A stretch of DNA of 64,000 nucleotides from Magnetospirillum moscoviense (GTDB lineage Bacteria; Pseudomonadota; Alphaproteobacteria; Rhodospirillales; Magnetospirillaceae), in contig NZ_LWQU01000185.1 of the NCBI RefSeq assembly GCF_001650635.1, positions 1 through 64,000 of the forward strand. The letters are read 5' to 3'. Position 1 is the first letter of the stretch. Each line of letters starts with the position of its first letter. A program made the translations under genes and the position numbers. Below the pieces are notes generated by a model. That model had not been told where the DNA came from and did no database searches. It saw nothing but the letters and a program-made list of their open reading frames with translations. Below, piece by piece: positions 17,850-28,728 of the stretch.

Positions 17850-19022
17850 ATGACCGATATCGTTATCGCCGCCGCCACCCGCACCGCCGTAGGTTCGTTT
17901 AGCGGCTCGCTGTCCGGGCTGCAGGCTGCCGACCTGGGCGCCACCGTCATCGCCGAGGTCCTGAAGCGGGCCGGTGTGGCGGCCTCGGACGTCACCGACG
18001 TGATCATGGGTCACATCCTGAGCGCCGGCAATGGCATGAACACCGCCCGTCAGGCCGCCCTCAAGGCCGGCCTGCCGATCGAATCGACCGCGCTGACCAT
18101 CAACCAGGTGTGCGGCTCGGGCCTGCGCGCCGTGGCGCTGGGCATGCAGGCCATCCTGGCCGGCGACGCCAAGATCGTGGTGGCCGGCGGCCATGAAAGC
18201 ATGAGCAACTCGCAGCATGCCGGTTATCTGCGTGGCGGCATCAAGATGGGCCCGATGGGCTTCGTCGACACCATGATCAATGACGGCCTGACCGACGTGT
18301 TCAATTCCTACCACATGGGCGTCACCGCCGAGAACGTGGCCAAGGAATACGGCATCAGCCGCGAAGAGCAGGACGAGTTCGCCGTGGCCTCGCAGAACAA
18401 GGCCGAGGCCGCCGTCAAGTCGGGCCGCTTCAAGGACGAGATCGTCCCGGTCAAGATCGTGGTCAAGAAGGAAGAGAAGCAGTTCGACACCGACGAGTTC
18501 GTCCGTTTTGGCGCCACCTTGGACTCGCTGGCCAAGCTGCGTCCGGCCTTCGACAAGGCCGGCACCGTCACCGCCGGCAACGCGTCCGGCATCAATGACG
18601 GCGCCGCTTGCGTCGTGCTGATGACCGCCGAGGAAGCGGCCAAGCGCGGTATCAAGCCGCTGGCCACCATCAAGAGCTGGGCCACCGCCGGCGTCGATCC
18701 CAAGGTCATGGGCATCGGTCCGGTTCCGGCCTCGAAGAAGGCGCTGGAAAAGGCCGGCTGGACCCACGAGCAGCTGGATCTGGTCGAGGCCAACGAGGCC
18801 TTCGCCGCCCAGGCCATCGCCGTCAACAAGGGCATGGGCTGGGACACCTCGAAGGTCAACGTCAACGGTGGCGCCATCGCCATCGGCCATCCGATCGGCG
18901 CCTCGGGCTGTCGCGTCCTGGTGTCCTTGATCCACGAGATGATCAAGCGCGACGCCAAGAAGGGCCTGACCACCTTGTGCATCGGCGGTGGCATGGGCAT
19001 CGCCATGTGTATCGAGCGCTGA
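17850..19022 (+). CDS. phaA: Acetyl-CoA acetyltransferase (beta-ketothiolase)
   Basis: The 390-residue thiolase condenses two acetyl-CoA to acetoacetyl-CoA for PHB synthesis. It has the acyl-accepting Cys in [11 protein letters not shown] (about residue 89), GGHESMS, the [14 protein letters not shown] His motif, and the second Cys in LCIGGGMG near the C-terminus. A good AGGAG site precedes the ATG. A terminator-like hairpin lies between this gene and phaB. Confidence 0.97.
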   Translation: MTDIVIAAATRTAVGSFSGSLSGLQAADLGATVIAEVLKRAGVAASDVTDVIMGHILSAGNGMNTARQAALKAGLPIESTALTINQVCGSGLRAVALGMQAILAGDAKIVVAGGHESMSNSQHAGYLRGGIKMGPMGFVDTMINDGLTDVFNSYHMGVTAENVAKEYGISREEQDEFAVASQNKAEAAVKSGRFKDEIVPVKIVVKKEEKQFDTDEFVRFGATLDSLAKLRPAFDKAGTVTAGNASGINDGAACVVLMTAEEAAKRGIKPLATIKSWATAGVDPKVMGIGPVPASKKALEKAGWTHEQLDLVEANEAFAAQAIAVNKGMGWDTSKVNVNGGAIAIGHPIGASGCRVLVSLIHEMIKRDAKKGLTTLCIGGGMGIAMCIER

Positions 19023-19045
19023 TAGAATCAGTCGAATTTAGGACC

Positions 19046-19087
19046 GGGAAGTCGCCGGCCGCCCTGCGGCTTCCCGTATTTTTCTTC
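19046..19087 (+). terminator. Terminator or attenuator between phaA and phaB
   Basis: CGGGAAG (19046-19052) pairs with CTTCCCG (19071-19077), with a partly paired GC-rich loop, followed by TATTTTTCTT. This fits a rho-independent terminator that could reduce read-through into phaB. Confidence 0.7.
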
Positions 19088-19148
19088 AAGGGGTGGAAGC
19101 ATGCCGGCACAAAAAACGGCCGGCCAACCAGAAAGACAGGAGAATCTC

Positions 19149-19871
19149 ATGGGGCGTGTAGCAGTTGTCACCGGCGGTACCCGCGGCATCGGCCGGGCTA
19201 TCTCGGAAGGTCTGAAGAATGCCGGCCGTCGCGTCGTCGCCAGCTATGCCGGCAATGTCGATGCCGCCCGGCAGTTCACCGAAGAGACCGGTATTCCGGC
19301 CTATCGCTTCGACGTCTCGAGCTATGCCGAGTGCGAGGCCGCCGTCGCCAAGATCACCGCCGAAGTCGGCCCGATCGAAATCCTGATCAACAATGCCGGC
19401 ATCACCCGTGACGCCACCCTTCACCGCATGACCTATCAGATGTGGGAAGAGGTGATCCACACCAACCTGACCAGCTGCTTCAACATGGCCCGGCTGACCA
19501 TCGATTCGATGCGCGAGAAGGGCTTCGGCCGTATCGTCAATATCGGCTCGATCAACGGCCAGGCCGGCCAGTACGGCCAGGTCAACTATGCCGCCGCCAA
19601 GTCGGGCATCCATGGCTTCACCAAGGCCCTGGCCCAGGAAGGCGCGGCCAAGAACATCACCGTCAACGCCATCGCGCCCGGCTATGTCGATACCGACATG
19701 GTCCGCGCCGTGCCGCCGGCGGTGCTGGAGAAGATCATCGCCAAGATTCCGGTCGGCCGTCTGGGCCGCGCCGACGACATCGCCCGCGGTGTGCAGTTCC
19801 TGACCGCCGACGACGCCGATTTCATCACCGGCTCGACCCTGTCGATCAACGGCGGCCAGCACATGTATTAA
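19149..19871 (+). CDS. phaB: NADPH-dependent acetoacetyl-CoA reductase
   Basis: A short-chain dehydrogenase of 240 residues that makes (R)-3-hydroxybutyryl-CoA. It has GGTRGIG for cofactor binding, NNAGIT, the catalytic Ser in NIGSINGQAGQYG, and YAAAK (Tyr and Lys). The block GQYGQVNYAAAKSGIHGFTK is characteristic of PhaB. The ATG at 19149 is chosen over an upstream in-frame start because ACAGGAG lies at the right distance and the fold begins there. Confidence 0.96.
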   Translation: MGRVAVVTGGTRGIGRAISEGLKNAGRRVVASYAGNVDAARQFTEETGIPAYRFDVSSYAECEAAVAKITAEVGPIEILINNAGITRDATLHRMTYQMWEEVIHTNLTSCFNMARLTIDSMREKGFGRIVNIGSINGQAGQYGQVNYAAAKSGIHGFTKALAQEGAAKNITVNAIAPGYVDTDMVRAVPPAVLEKIIAKIPVGRLGRADDIARGVQFLTADDADFITGSTLSINGGQHMY

Positions 19872-19894
19872 GCCGGCTTTCGGTTTCTTACAGA

Positions 19895-19929
19895 CAAGGC
19901 GGCGGGGCCACCCGCCGCCTTGTTGCGTT

Positions 19930-19930
<1 letters not shown>
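19895..19930. terminator. Strong hairpin between phaB and mtnP
   Basis: CAAGGCGGCGGG (19895-19906) and CCCGCCGCCTTG (19911-19922) form a perfect 12-bp stem with a 4-nt loop, followed on the plus strand by TTGCGTTT. The genes on either side converge, so it probably serves both. Confidence 0.8.
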
Positions 19931-20805
<875 letters not shown>

Positions 20806-20840
20806 GGCAAAAACCCCCTGATGAACGATTGCCGCGTTGG

Positions 20841-20877
20841 TAAAACAAAACGGCCGCCATCGCAAGGATGGCGGCCG
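20841..20877 (-). terminator. Rho-independent terminator of petABC
   Basis: On the minus strand CGGCCGCCATC and GATGGCGGCCG form a perfect 11-bp stem (20851-20861 with 20867-20877), followed by TTTTGTTTTA. It lies 28 bp after the petC stop. Confidence 0.9.
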
Positions 20878-20904
20878 CTTCGTGGTCGGGATGGCCCCTG
20901 CAGT

Positions 20905-21672
20905 TTAGTGCAGGTTCTTCCAGATCTGGACCTTCAGGGCGTACAGCATGGCGGTGAACACCGCCAGGAACAGCATGACCTTCAGACCCAACGACTTGCG
21001 CTCGTCCAGTTCGGGCTCGGCGGCCCAATTCAGGAAGGCGGTGATGTCCTTGGCCAACTGCTCGGGCGTCGCCTTGGTGCCGTCGGTATAGCTGACCAGA
21101 TCTTCCATCAGCTGCGGCGGCATGCTGATGGCGTTGCCGGGGAAGTAGGTGTTGAAGTACTTGCCCTCGGGGATCGGATGATCGGCCGGAGCCTCGTCCT
21201 TGAAGCCCAACATCAGCGAGTAGATGTAGTTCGGACCGCCGACGCGGGCCTTGGCCATCAGCGACAGGTCGGGCGGCAACGCCCCACCGTTGGCCGAGGC
21301 GGCCGCCTTGTCGTTGGGGAACGGATCGATGAACTTATCCGACGGCCGGCCGGCGCGCATCGACACCAGGCCTTCGTCGTTGGGCGCGTCGGCTTTTTCG
21401 CGGGCAGCCGCCACGTCCTTGATCTCTTCCCCGGTCAGGCCGACCGCCGAGAGATTACGATAGGCCACCAGACGCAGGCCATGGCAGTTCGAGCAGATCG
21501 CGTTGAACACTTCGAAGCCACGCTTCAACTGGGCCTTTTCGTACTTGCCGAACAGACCTTCCCACGAGAAGCCGGGCTTCATCAGCGGCTCGCCGCCGCC
21601 CGAGGCCAGGGCGGTGCCCGACAGGCCGGCCACCGAGGCGGCGGTCAGCACCGAAAGGATGAGCTTGCGCAT
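20905..21672 (-). CDS. petC: Cytochrome c1 of the bc1 complex
   Basis: The 255-residue precursor has a signal peptide (LILSVLTAASVAGLSGTALA), the heme c site CSNCH, a Met-containing AISMPPQL region for the sixth heme ligand, and a C-terminal membrane anchor (LKVMLFLAVFTAMLYALKV). It passes electrons from the Rieske protein to a soluble cytochrome c. The ATG at 21670-21672 shares one base with the petB stop (TAATG), suggesting translational coupling. Confidence 0.97.
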   Translation of the reverse strand: MRKLILSVLTAASVAGLSGTALASGGGEPLMKPGFSWEGLFGKYEKAQLKRGFEVFNAICSNCHGLRLVAYRNLSAVGLTGEEIKDVAAAREKADAPNDEGLVSMRAGRPSDKFIDPFPNDKAAASANGGALPPDLSLMAKARVGGPNYIYSLMLGFKDEAPADHPIPEGKYFNTYFPGNAISMPPQLMEDLVSYTDGTKATPEQLAKDITAFLNWAAEPELDERKSLGLKVMLFLAVFTAMLYALKVQIWKNLH

Positions 21673-22910
21673 TATGCCTTCTCCTTCAGCACGGGCGCCG
21701 AGATGCTGGCCGGCAGGGCCTTCGGCTTCTCGATCTTGCCCAGCAGGGGCATGATGATCAGGAAGTGGGCGAAGTAGTAGGCGGTGCAGATCTGGCCGAT
21801 GGTGACCAGCACCCCCTCGGCCGGCTTGCCGCCGACATAACCCAGAACCAGGCAGTTGATCAGGAACAGCCAGAAGAACTGCTTGTAGAGCGGGCGGAAC
21901 TTCGCCGAGCGGACCTTCGAGGTGTCGAGCCACGGCAGGAAGAACAGGATGATGATGGCCGAGAACATCGCCACCACACCTTGAAGCTTGGCCGAGATGA
22001 CCCAGATGTCCATGGTGAAGGCGCGCAGGATCGCATAGAACGGCAGGTAGTACCATTCGGGCACGATGTGGGCCGGGGTCACCATCGGGTTCGCCGGGAT
22101 ATAGTTGTCCGGCTCACCGAAGAAGTTCGGCGCCCAGAAAACGAAGCCCAGGAAGAACATCAGGAACACGCCGATGCCGAACAGGTCCTTGATGGTGTAG
22201 TAGGGATGGAACGGGATGGCGTCGGCCGGGCTCTGGATTTCCACGCCCAGCGGATTGTTCGACTTCACCGTATGCAGAGCCCACACATGCAGCACGACCA
22301 GGCCCAGGATGACGAAGGGCAGCAGGTAGTGCAGCGAGAAGAAGCGGTTCAGCGTCGGATTATCGACCGAGAAGCCGCCCCACAGCAGGGTGACGATCGG
22401 ATCGCCGACGATCGGGAAGGCCGAGAACAGGTTGGTGATGACGGTGGCGCCCCAGAAGGACATCTGGCCCCACGGCAGCACATAGCCCAGGAAGCCGGTG
22501 GCCATCATCGCCAGATAGATCAGGATGCCGATCCACCACAACACTTCGCGCGGCGACTTGTACGATCCGTAGTACAGGTTCCGGAAAATGTGGATGTAGA
22601 CCAGGATGAAGAACATCGAGGCGCCGTTCATGTGCAGGTAGCGAATCAGCCACCCGTAATTGACGTCGCGCATGATGCGCTCGACCGAGTCGAAGGCCAG
22701 CGAGGTGTGGGACGAATAGTTCATCACCAGGAAGATGCCGGTCAGCAGCATCACCACCAGCACGAACCCGGCCAGCGAGCCGAAGTTCCACCAGTAGTTC
22801 AGGTTCTTCGGGGTCGGATATTCGACGGCCGAATGCTGCATCATCGAGAAGATGGGAAGCCGCTGCTCCAGCCAGCTCACCACCTTATTATTGGTCTGAA
22901 AACCGCTCAT
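21672..22910 (-). CDS. petB: Cytochrome b of the bc1 complex
   Basis: The 412-residue integral membrane protein has eight helices, paired heme ligands in HMNGASMFF and HVWALH regions, a [13 protein letters not shown] quinol-site motif and [16 protein letters not shown] at Qo. It oxidises quinol and reduces the Rieske protein in the cytoplasmic membrane. It starts 9 bp after petA and overlaps petC by one base. Confidence 0.98.
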   Translation of the reverse strand: MSGFQTNNKVVSWLEQRLPIFSMMQHSAVEYPTPKNLNYWWNFGSLAGFVLVVMLLTGIFLVMNYSSHTSLAFDSVERIMRDVNYGWLIRYLHMNGASMFFILVYIHIFRNLYYGSYKSPREVLWWIGILIYLAMMATGFLGYVLPWGQMSFWGATVITNLFSAFPIVGDPIVTLLWGGFSVDNPTLNRFFSLHYLLPFVILGLVVLHVWALHTVKSNNPLGVEIQSPADAIPFHPYYTIKDLFGIGVFLMFFLGFVFWAPNFFGEPDNYIPANPMVTPAHIVPEWYYLPFYAILRAFTMDIWVISAKLQGVVAMFSAIIILFFLPWLDTSKVRSAKFRPLYKQFFWLFLINCLVLGYVGGKPAEGVLVTIGQICTAYYFAHFLIIMPLLGKIEKPKALPASISAPVLKEKA

Positions 22911-22919
22911 GGCCGATCC

Positions 22920-23477
22920 TTAACCGATGCGGATAGTGGTGTCGGACGTAAACTTGTAGTCCGGCACCGGCAGGTTGGCGGGGGCCGGACCCTTGCGGAT
23001 ACGTCCCGAGGTGTCGTAGTGCGAGCCGTGGCACGGGCAGAACCAGCCGCCGAAATCCCCCTTGGGGTCGGCGGGCTTCTGGCCCAGCGGCACGCAGCCC
23101 AGATGGGTGCAAACACCGATCAGCACCAGCCATTCCGGCTTCTGCGCACGCGAGGCGTCGGTCGCCTTGTCGCGCAGATCGGCAGCGGAATCGTCCTTGG
23201 CGGCCTGGGCGATTTCCTCAGGCTGACGGTGGCGGACGAAGACCGGCTTGCCGCGCCAGACGACGGTGATCGCCTGACCGGGTTGGATGGCGGAGATGTC
23301 CACGTCGGTGGTGGACAATGCCAGGGTATCGGCGGCCGGGTTCATGCTGTGCACGAACGGCCACAGGGCAAGACCGGTGCCGACAGCGCCGACAGCGGAG
23401 GTGGCATACAGCAGGAAATCCCGCCTGGTCTGCCCGTCCGCCGACGAGGGCTGGGCATGCGTCGCCGTATCAGCCAT
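22920..23477 (-). CDS. petA: Rieske iron-sulfur protein of the bc1 complex
   Basis: A 185-residue subunit with a Tat-type leader and anchor (TRRDFLLYATSAVG) and the two [2Fe-2S] motifs CTHLGC and CPCHGSHYD. The ATG at 23477 places the twin Arg at a normal distance; an in-frame start at 23525 lacks support. First gene of petABC, divergent from trmL. Confidence 0.97.
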   Translation of the reverse strand: MADTATHAQPSSADGQTRRDFLLYATSAVGAVGTGLALWPFVHSMNPAADTLALSTTDVDISAIQPGQAITVVWRGKPVFVRHRQPEEIAQAAKDDSAADLRDKATDASRAQKPEWLVLIGVCTHLGCVPLGQKPADPKGDFGGWFCPCHGSHYDTSGRIRKGPAPANLPVPDYKFTSDTTIRIG

Positions 23478-23577
23478 TGACTTAAACCTCTTGTTTACCC
23501 GCGGAAGCGGCCCTATTAACCACATTGGCGAGCCCCGATCAACAGGGGAGTCATGGTAGTTAAGCGAAATCTAATTC

Positions 23578-24060
23578 ATGACGGCTTTTTTGCGGCTTGC
23601 TCTTTATCAACCGGACATCCCTCAGAACGCGGGAACCCTGCTGCGGCTGGCCGCCTGCATGGGTTTCCCGCTGGACGTGATCGAGCCGTGCGGCTTCCTG
23701 TGGGATGATAAACGCATGCGCCGCGCCGGCATGGATTACGTCGCCCATGCCCAGGTTCGCCGCCATGCCTCGTGGGCCAGTTTCCGCCAGGTCCAGGCAG
23801 GCGAGAATCATCGACTGATACTCTTGACCACCCGGGGGGACCAACGCCTGGACGGCTTTTCGTTCCGCCCGGGCGATGTCATCATGGTCGGACGCGAAAG
23901 TGCCGGTGTGCCCGACGAGGTGGCGGCCCAGGCCGATGTCTCGCTCGTCATCCCGATGCGGCCCGAGGTGCGCTCGCTGAATGTGGCGCTGGCGGCGACC
24001 TTGGCGGTGGGCGAGGCGCTTCGCCAATTAGGGGGCTTCCCCGGAAAGGATGGCTTGTGA
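23578..24060 (+). CDS. trmL: tRNA (cytidine/uridine-2'-O)-methyltransferase TrmL
   Basis: The 160-residue SPOUT methyltransferase methylates the 2'-OH of the wobble base of some tRNA-Leu. It has LALYQPDIPQNAGTLLRLAA at the N-terminus, a VGRESAGVPDEV knot motif and the final IPMRPEVRSLNVALAATLA of the trefoil-knot SAM site. Its TGA overlaps the GTG of the next methyltransferase gene by four bases. Confidence 0.94.
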   Translation: MTAFLRLALYQPDIPQNAGTLLRLAACMGFPLDVIEPCGFLWDDKRMRRAGMDYVAHAQVRRHASWASFRQVQAGENHRLILLTTRGDQRLDGFSFRPGDVIMVGRESAGVPDEVAAQADVSLVIPMRPEVRSLNVALAATLAVGEALRQLGGFPGKDGL

Positions 24061-24761
24061 CGACCGACGATTCCAAGCGGATGTTTGCCGCCGAAAGGGC
24101 CCAGGCCTACGACCACCGGGTGCGTGAGGCCATTCCCGGCTATGACGCCCTGCATCAGCTGTCGTGCATGGTGTTCGCCGAGATGACCGGCGGTCACGGT
24201 CGCGCCCTGGTGGTCGGCGCCGGCACCGGCGTCGAATGCATCGCCCTGGCGATGGCCTGCCCCGGCCTTGCCCTGGTCGGGCTGGACCCGGCCCAGGAAA
24301 TGTTGGCGGTGGCCGAGCGCAAGGTGGCCGAGGCCGGCCTGGCCGGCCGTGTCCGCCTGTATCCATCGACGGTGGCCGAATTGCCGACCTTCGAGCCGTT
24401 CGACGCCGCGACCTTGTTATTGGTTCTGCATTTCCTGGCCGACGACGGCGCCAAGCTGGCGCTGCTGACCGACATCGCCAAGCACCTGAAGCCCGGCGCG
24501 CCGCTGATCCTGGCCGATCTGTTCGGCCCGGCCTGGGACGAAGACTGGCAGGCCCAGTTGCGCACCTTCTGGCGCCATCTGCAGCGCGCCGCCGGCATCG
24601 ACGAGGAGGCCATCCAAAAGGGTTTCCGCCACGTCGACCGCGACATCCACCCGGTCACCGAGGCGAGGTTGGCCGAACTGCTGGAGCAGGCCGGCTTCAC
24701 CCCGCCGCAGCCTTATTTTCGCGCCTTGTGCTTCGGCGGCTGGGTGACGCGGCGGGCTTAG
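24057..24761 (+). CDS. Class I SAM-dependent methyltransferase, unknown substrate
   Basis: A 234-residue Rossmann-fold methyltransferase: VVGAGTGVECIALA (motif I), the acidic GLDPAQEML, and a post-I AATLLLVLHFLAD segment. It starts at the GTG overlapping the trmL stop (GTGA), an arrangement that sets the start and implies coupled translation. A small-molecule target is more likely than tRNA, but no substrate can be named. The end overlaps the convergent lipoprotein gene by 4 bp. Confidence 0.8.
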   Translation: MTTDDSKRMFAAERAQAYDHRVREAIPGYDALHQLSCMVFAEMTGGHGRALVVGAGTGVECIALAMACPGLALVGLDPAQEMLAVAERKVAEAGLAGRVRLYPSTVAELPTFEPFDAATLLLVLHFLADDGAKLALLTDIAKHLKPGAPLILADLFGPAWDEDWQAQLRTFWRHLQRAAGIDEEAIQKGFRHVDRDIHPVTEARLAELLEQAGFTPPQPYFRALCFGGWVTRRA

Positions 24762-25702
24762 GGCAGGGGCGTCAGTCCCAGCTTGGCGGCAAGCTTGTCG
24801 TGCGCCTCGCGGAAGGCCGTTTCCGGGCCGGCACACAGATTGGTGGCATCGATCTTTAATTGGGTGGCCATGGTGGAATGGGCGACCCGGCTGTCGATAT
24901 GGTGCTGCTGGCAGCTCTCCTGCAGCAGCGAGAATTCGCTCAGCAGCCATTTGGCGTTGGGTTGCAGGCGCCGCATCTGCGGCCCCAGAACCGTGTCGTT
25001 GCCGATGGCGGCGATCAGCTCGCGCAGGGCGCCAAGGTCCGAGCCCAGCGGTGAATAGGCCGCCTTCAGCTTGTCATAGGGATTGTCTGTCGGCAGTGCC
25101 CCGGTGGGCTGGAAGTCGGTGGTCAGCACCGCGGCCTGCAGATCGATCCCGTCGCGATAGCCGGCCGCCAGCCGGCGGCCCGAGCGCGAAAGGTCGGCCA
25201 CGATGTTCCACAATTGCACCAAGGCGCCGATATAGTTCTGCTCGCCCACCGAAGACAGCAGCTTCGAGCCGTCGATGTTGGGCATGCCGGTGACCGCCAG
25301 GCTCATCAGCGGGCTGACCGCTTCGATCATCGCCTGGTCGAACGAGGCGACGAAACGGCCGGGGATGACGCAGCCGCCGGTGGCCGGCGGCGGACAATCG
25401 GCCGAGCGGGCATAGGCATAGGCGACGCCAAGCGGCCGGGCGGCGGCCATGATCTGCGCATAGATGGCCATCACCTCGTCGTCGGACTTGTGATGGCGCT
25501 GGATGGCCAGATTGCCCAGCACCGACAAGGCGACGGTGCCGCGAAGGGCGCGCATTTGTTTCGAATCGGCGCGGAACACCGAATCGGCCGCTTCGTCGGC
25601 CAGGCCGCCTTGGCCGTTGAATGTCGCCGCGCAACCGGACAGGGCGGTGGACAGAAAAGTCGCCGCCGCCAAGGCGCGGATGGATTTTGCGATGCGGATC
25701 AT
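24758..25702 (-). CDS. Putative lipoprotein, unknown function
   Basis: This 314-residue protein begins with a signal sequence and a lipobox (STALSGC, lipidated Cys at 24), so it should sit in an outer or inner membrane leaflet. The rest is mostly helical with a few scattered Cys (including DCPPPATGGC). No family recognised. It is a single gene flanked by convergent and divergent neighbours. Confidence 0.75.
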   Translation of the reverse strand: MIRIAKSIRALAAATFLSTALSGCAATFNGQGGLADEAADSVFRADSKQMRALRGTVALSVLGNLAIQRHHKSDDEVMAIYAQIMAAARPLGVAYAYARSADCPPPATGGCVIPGRFVASFDQAMIEAVSPLMSLAVTGMPNIDGSKLLSSVGEQNYIGALVQLWNIVADLSRSGRRLAAGYRDGIDLQAAVLTTDFQPTGALPTDNPYDKLKAAYSPLGSDLGALRELIAAIGNDTVLGPQMRRLQPNAKWLLSEFSLLQESCQQHHIDSRVAHSTMATQLKIDATNLCAGPETAFREAHDKLAAKLGLTPLP

Positions 25703-25790
25703 GCGAGCCCCTCCCCATTATGACACCCGTCATTGGGGAAAAATGCTCTCACGAAACCCAATAAGAGTCTATGCCCAAGGTCTATGCAGC

Positions 25791-27050
25791 TTAAAGCTTC
25801 AGCCTCTGGGCCATCTTCTCGTAGCTTTCCAATTGCCCCAGCGGTCCGATGGCGGCGATGGTCGGCGTGGTGGCGAACAGGCGCTTGGCGACGCGGATGA
25901 TGTCGGTCGATTCCACCGCCTCGACCTTTTCCACCACCTCGGCGGTCGGGATCGGGCGGCCATAGACCAGCAACTGACGGGCCACCTGTTCGCAGCGCGA
26001 CGAGGTACTTTCCAGGCTCATCAGGATCGAGGCCTTCAACTGGGCGCGGGCGCGCTGCAATTCGTCGCCCGACACGCCGGCGCAGATCTTGACCACTTCG
26101 TCGCACAGGACCGGCACCAGCTCGGCCACTTCGTCCTCGCCGGTGCCGGCATAGATGCCGAACAGGCCGCCATCGGCATAGGACGAGGCGAAGGAATAGA
26201 TGGAATAGACCAGGCCGCGCTTTTCGCGGATTTCCTGGAACAGCCGGCTGGACATGCCGCCGCCCAGCAGGATCGACAGCACCGAGGCGGGGTAATAATC
26301 CGCGTCGTCATAGGACACGCCGTCGAAGCCGACCACCAGATTGACCTGCTCGATGTCGCGTTCCTCGCGATAATCGCCGCCGACATAGCGGGCGGCGACC
26401 TGTTCGGGCTCGGCCGTGGTGGCGAGGTTGGCAAAGGCCTTGTCGGCGGCCTCGACCAGTTGGTCGTGATCGATGCGCCCGGCGGCGGCCAGCACCATGC
26501 GCGGCGCCGAGTAATGACGCTGCAAATAGGATTGGACGGTGTCGCGGGTCATGGCGCGCACCAGACCCTCGGTGCCCAGCACCGGGCGGCCCAGCGGCTG
26601 ATCGGGATAGGCGATCGCCTGGAAATGGTCGAAGATGATGTCGTCGGGGGTGTCGATGGCCTGGCTGATTTCCTGCACCACCACGGTCTGTTCGCGCGCC
26701 AGTTCCTCGGCATCGACGGTCGAGTGCTGCAAGATGTCGGCGACGATGTCCAAGGCCAGCGCGGTGTCTTCCTTCAGAACCTTGGCGTAATAGGCGGTAT
26801 GGTCGCGGGCGGTATAGGCGTTCAGATGGCCGCCGACGGCGTCCATCTCCTCGGCGATGGCCCGGGCCGAGCGGCGCTCGGTGCCCTTGAAGGCCATGTG
26901 CTCGAGAAGGTGCGAGATGCCGTTGACCTCGGGCTCTTCGTGGCGGGTGCCGGCATCGACCCACACCCCCAGCGAGGCGCTTTCCACCGTCGACATCGGG
27001 TCCGAAACGACCCGAAGGCCCGACGGCAGGCGGGTTTCGCGAATGGTCAT
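25791..27050 (-). CDS. M16-family zinc peptidase (processing-peptidase-like)
   Basis: A 419-residue pitrilysin-family protein with the inverted zinc motif HxxEH at His47-Glu50-His51 (ISHLLEHMAFKGT) and the distal Glu in a TVVVQEISQ region. It resembles the mitochondrial processing peptidase beta subunit, a well-known alphaproteobacterial relative. The ATG at 27048-27050 overlaps the thrC stop in ATGA. The frame stays open further upstream inside thrC, but similarity does not extend there. thrC-M16 pairing is common in alphaproteobacteria. Confidence 0.93.
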   Translation of the reverse strand: MTIRETRLPSGLRVVSDPMSTVESASLGVWVDAGTRHEEPEVNGISHLLEHMAFKGTERRSARAIAEEMDAVGGHLNAYTARDHTAYYAKVLKEDTALALDIVADILQHSTVDAEELAREQTVVVQEISQAIDTPDDIIFDHFQAIAYPDQPLGRPVLGTEGLVRAMTRDTVQSYLQRHYSAPRMVLAAAGRIDHDQLVEAADKAFANLATTAEPEQVAARYVGGDYREERDIEQVNLVVGFDGVSYDDADYYPASVLSILLGGGMSSRLFQEIREKRGLVYSIYSFASSYADGGLFGIYAGTGEDEVAELVPVLCDEVVKICAGVSGDELQRARAQLKASILMSLESTSSRCEQVARQLLVYGRPIPTAEVVEKVEAVESTDIIRVAKRLFATTPTIAAIGPLGQLESYEKMAQRLKL

Positions 27051-28450
27051 GAGGTCTTCCGGTTGGCGAAGGCGCGCACGGCCTCGCGGATGGCGCCGAC
27101 ATCGGCGGCGATGGTCTCGTAACGCTCGGGCCGCTCGAACAAATCGGCCAGATGCGGCGGCAGCGGCGGATGGATGCCGGTCGCCTTGGTCACCGCGTCG
27201 GGGAACTTGGCCGGATGCGCCGTCGCCAGCGCCACCATCGGGCTGGTGGCGGCCAGCTTGGCCTTCAGACCGGCACCGGCGCCGATGGCCGAATGGGGGT
27301 CCAGGATTTCGCCGGTGGAATGATAAAGGCTCTTCATCAGGGCCAGGGTCTGGTCGTCGTCGAAGCGGTGGCCCTCGAACAGGGTCCGCATCATGGCCCA
27401 CGCCCCTTGCGGCATGGCCACCGCGCCGTGGGCGCGGAAATCGTTCATCAGCTTTTCGACGGCAGGACCGTCGCCGCCCAGGCTGTCGAACATCAGGCGC
27501 TCGAAATTCGACGACACCTGGATGTCCATGCTGGGCGACAGGGTCGGCACCACGCCGTCGGCCTTCATCACGCCGCCTTCGAAGAAGCGGGTCAGGATGT
27601 CGTTACGGTTCGAGCCGACCACCAGCTTGTCGATGGGCAGCCCCATCTTCTTGGCGACGTAGCCGGCGAAGACATTGCCGAAATTGCCGGTCGGCACCGA
27701 GAACGACACAGTCACGTCGGGCGCGCCCAGCGCCACGGCAGCGGCGAAGTAATAGGCCACCTGGGCCATGACCCGGGCCCAGTTGATGGAATTGACCGCG
27801 CTTAGGCGCAGTTCGTCGCGGAAGGCCAGATCGTTGAACAGCGCCTTGACGATGTCCTGGCAGTCGTCGAACGTGCCTTCCACCGCCAGGTTGCGGACAT
27901 TGTCCGACAGGATGGTGGTCATCTGGCGGCGCTGCACGTCGGATGTGCGGCCCTTGGGGTGCAAGATCAGGATATCGACCGCCTTGCGGTCGCGGCAGGC
28001 CTCGATGGCGGCCGAGCCGGTGTCGCCCGAGGTGGCGCCGACGATCATCACCCGCTCGCCCCGCGCGGTCAGCACATGGTCGAACAGGCGGCCGACCAGC
28101 TGCAGGGCGTAATCCTTGAAGGCCAGCGTCGGGCCGTGGAACAGCTCGCACACCCACTGGTTATGGCCGATCTGCTTCAGGGGGGCGATGGCCGGATGGG
28201 TGAAGCCGGCATAAGCGTCCTTGACCAGGCCGGGCAGCGCGGCTTCGCACACCGAGCCGGCGACGAAGGGCGCCATCACCCGGGCGGCCAACTGATCATA
28301 GGGCAGGCCGCGCAGCGCGCGGATGTCGGCGGCGGAGAAAGTCGGCCAGCTTTGCGGCACGTAAAGGCCGCCATCGCGGGCCAGACCGGCCAACAAGACA
28401 TCGTCGAAACCGAGAATTGGGGCTTGACCCCTGGTGCTGACGTACTTCAC
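27047..28450 (-). CDS. thrC: Threonine synthase
   Basis: The 467-residue PLP enzyme converts O-phosphohomoserine to threonine. It opens with KYVSTRGQAP, has the PLP Lys in LAFKDYALQLVG, and GATSGDTGSAA for phosphate binding. Length fits the long bacterial/fungal type. It is translationally coupled to the M16 peptidase gene. Confidence 0.97.
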   Translation of the reverse strand: MKYVSTRGQAPILGFDDVLLAGLARDGGLYVPQSWPTFSAADIRALRGLPYDQLAARVMAPFVAGSVCEAALPGLVKDAYAGFTHPAIAPLKQIGHNQWVCELFHGPTLAFKDYALQLVGRLFDHVLTARGERVMIVGATSGDTGSAAIEACRDRKAVDILILHPKGRTSDVQRRQMTTILSDNVRNLAVEGTFDDCQDIVKALFNDLAFRDELRLSAVNSINWARVMAQVAYYFAAAVALGAPDVTVSFSVPTGNFGNVFAGYVAKKMGLPIDKLVVGSNRNDILTRFFEGGVMKADGVVPTLSPSMDIQVSSNFERLMFDSLGGDGPAVEKLMNDFRAHGAVAMPQGAWAMMRTLFEGHRFDDDQTLALMKSLYHSTGEILDPHSAIGAGAGLKAKLAATSPMVALATAHPAKFPDAVTKATGIHPPLPPHLADLFERPERYETIAADVGAIREAVRAFANRKTS

Positions 28451-28524
28451 TCGTGCCTCAAGCGTGGAAAACGCGGTCGGCTACACTAGCGGGATGGGGC
28501 GCGGTCAGCAAGCGTCGGCGCCCA

Positions 28525-28728
28525 TCAGGCCAGGCCGGGGCTGGACCTGACCAGATCCAGGTCGGCGGACAGCTCGAAATCGATGGCGACCTCGGTCTGG
28601 TCGAAGCGGGTCCCATGGCTGAAATGCCAGTCGCCGGCCAGCGGCAAAGCGTTCAGATAGGTGGTCAGGCGGTTAAGCCCCTCCAGCCCGCGGCTGATGG
28701 GAAAGGTCATTACGGAATGGGCGATCAT
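28525..28728 (-). CDS. Small hypothetical protein
   Basis: A 67-residue frame beginning MIAHSVMTFP with AAGGA 8 nt upstream of the ATG at 28728; a longer frame to 28770 is possible. The sequence (NRLTTYLNALPLAGDW, then EVAIDFELSADLDLV) alternates like a small alpha/beta protein. Not recognised. Its ribosome-binding site supports translation. Confidence 0.5.
   Translation of the reverse strand: MIAHSVMTFPISRGLEGLNRLTTYLNALPLAGDWHFSHGTRFDQTEVAIDFELSADLDLVRSSPGLA

Noticed and set aside
21673-22056. Upstream extension of cytochrome c1
   Set aside because: The signal peptide beginning at 21672 marks the start; the extra part is a shadow of petB.
21765-23480. 571-codon open frame opposite petB and petA
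   Set aside because: Antisense shadow of genes with clear heme and Fe-S motifs.
27051-27401. Upstream extension of the M16 peptidase
   Set aside because: It lies within thrC in another frame; the ATGA overlap marks the true start.
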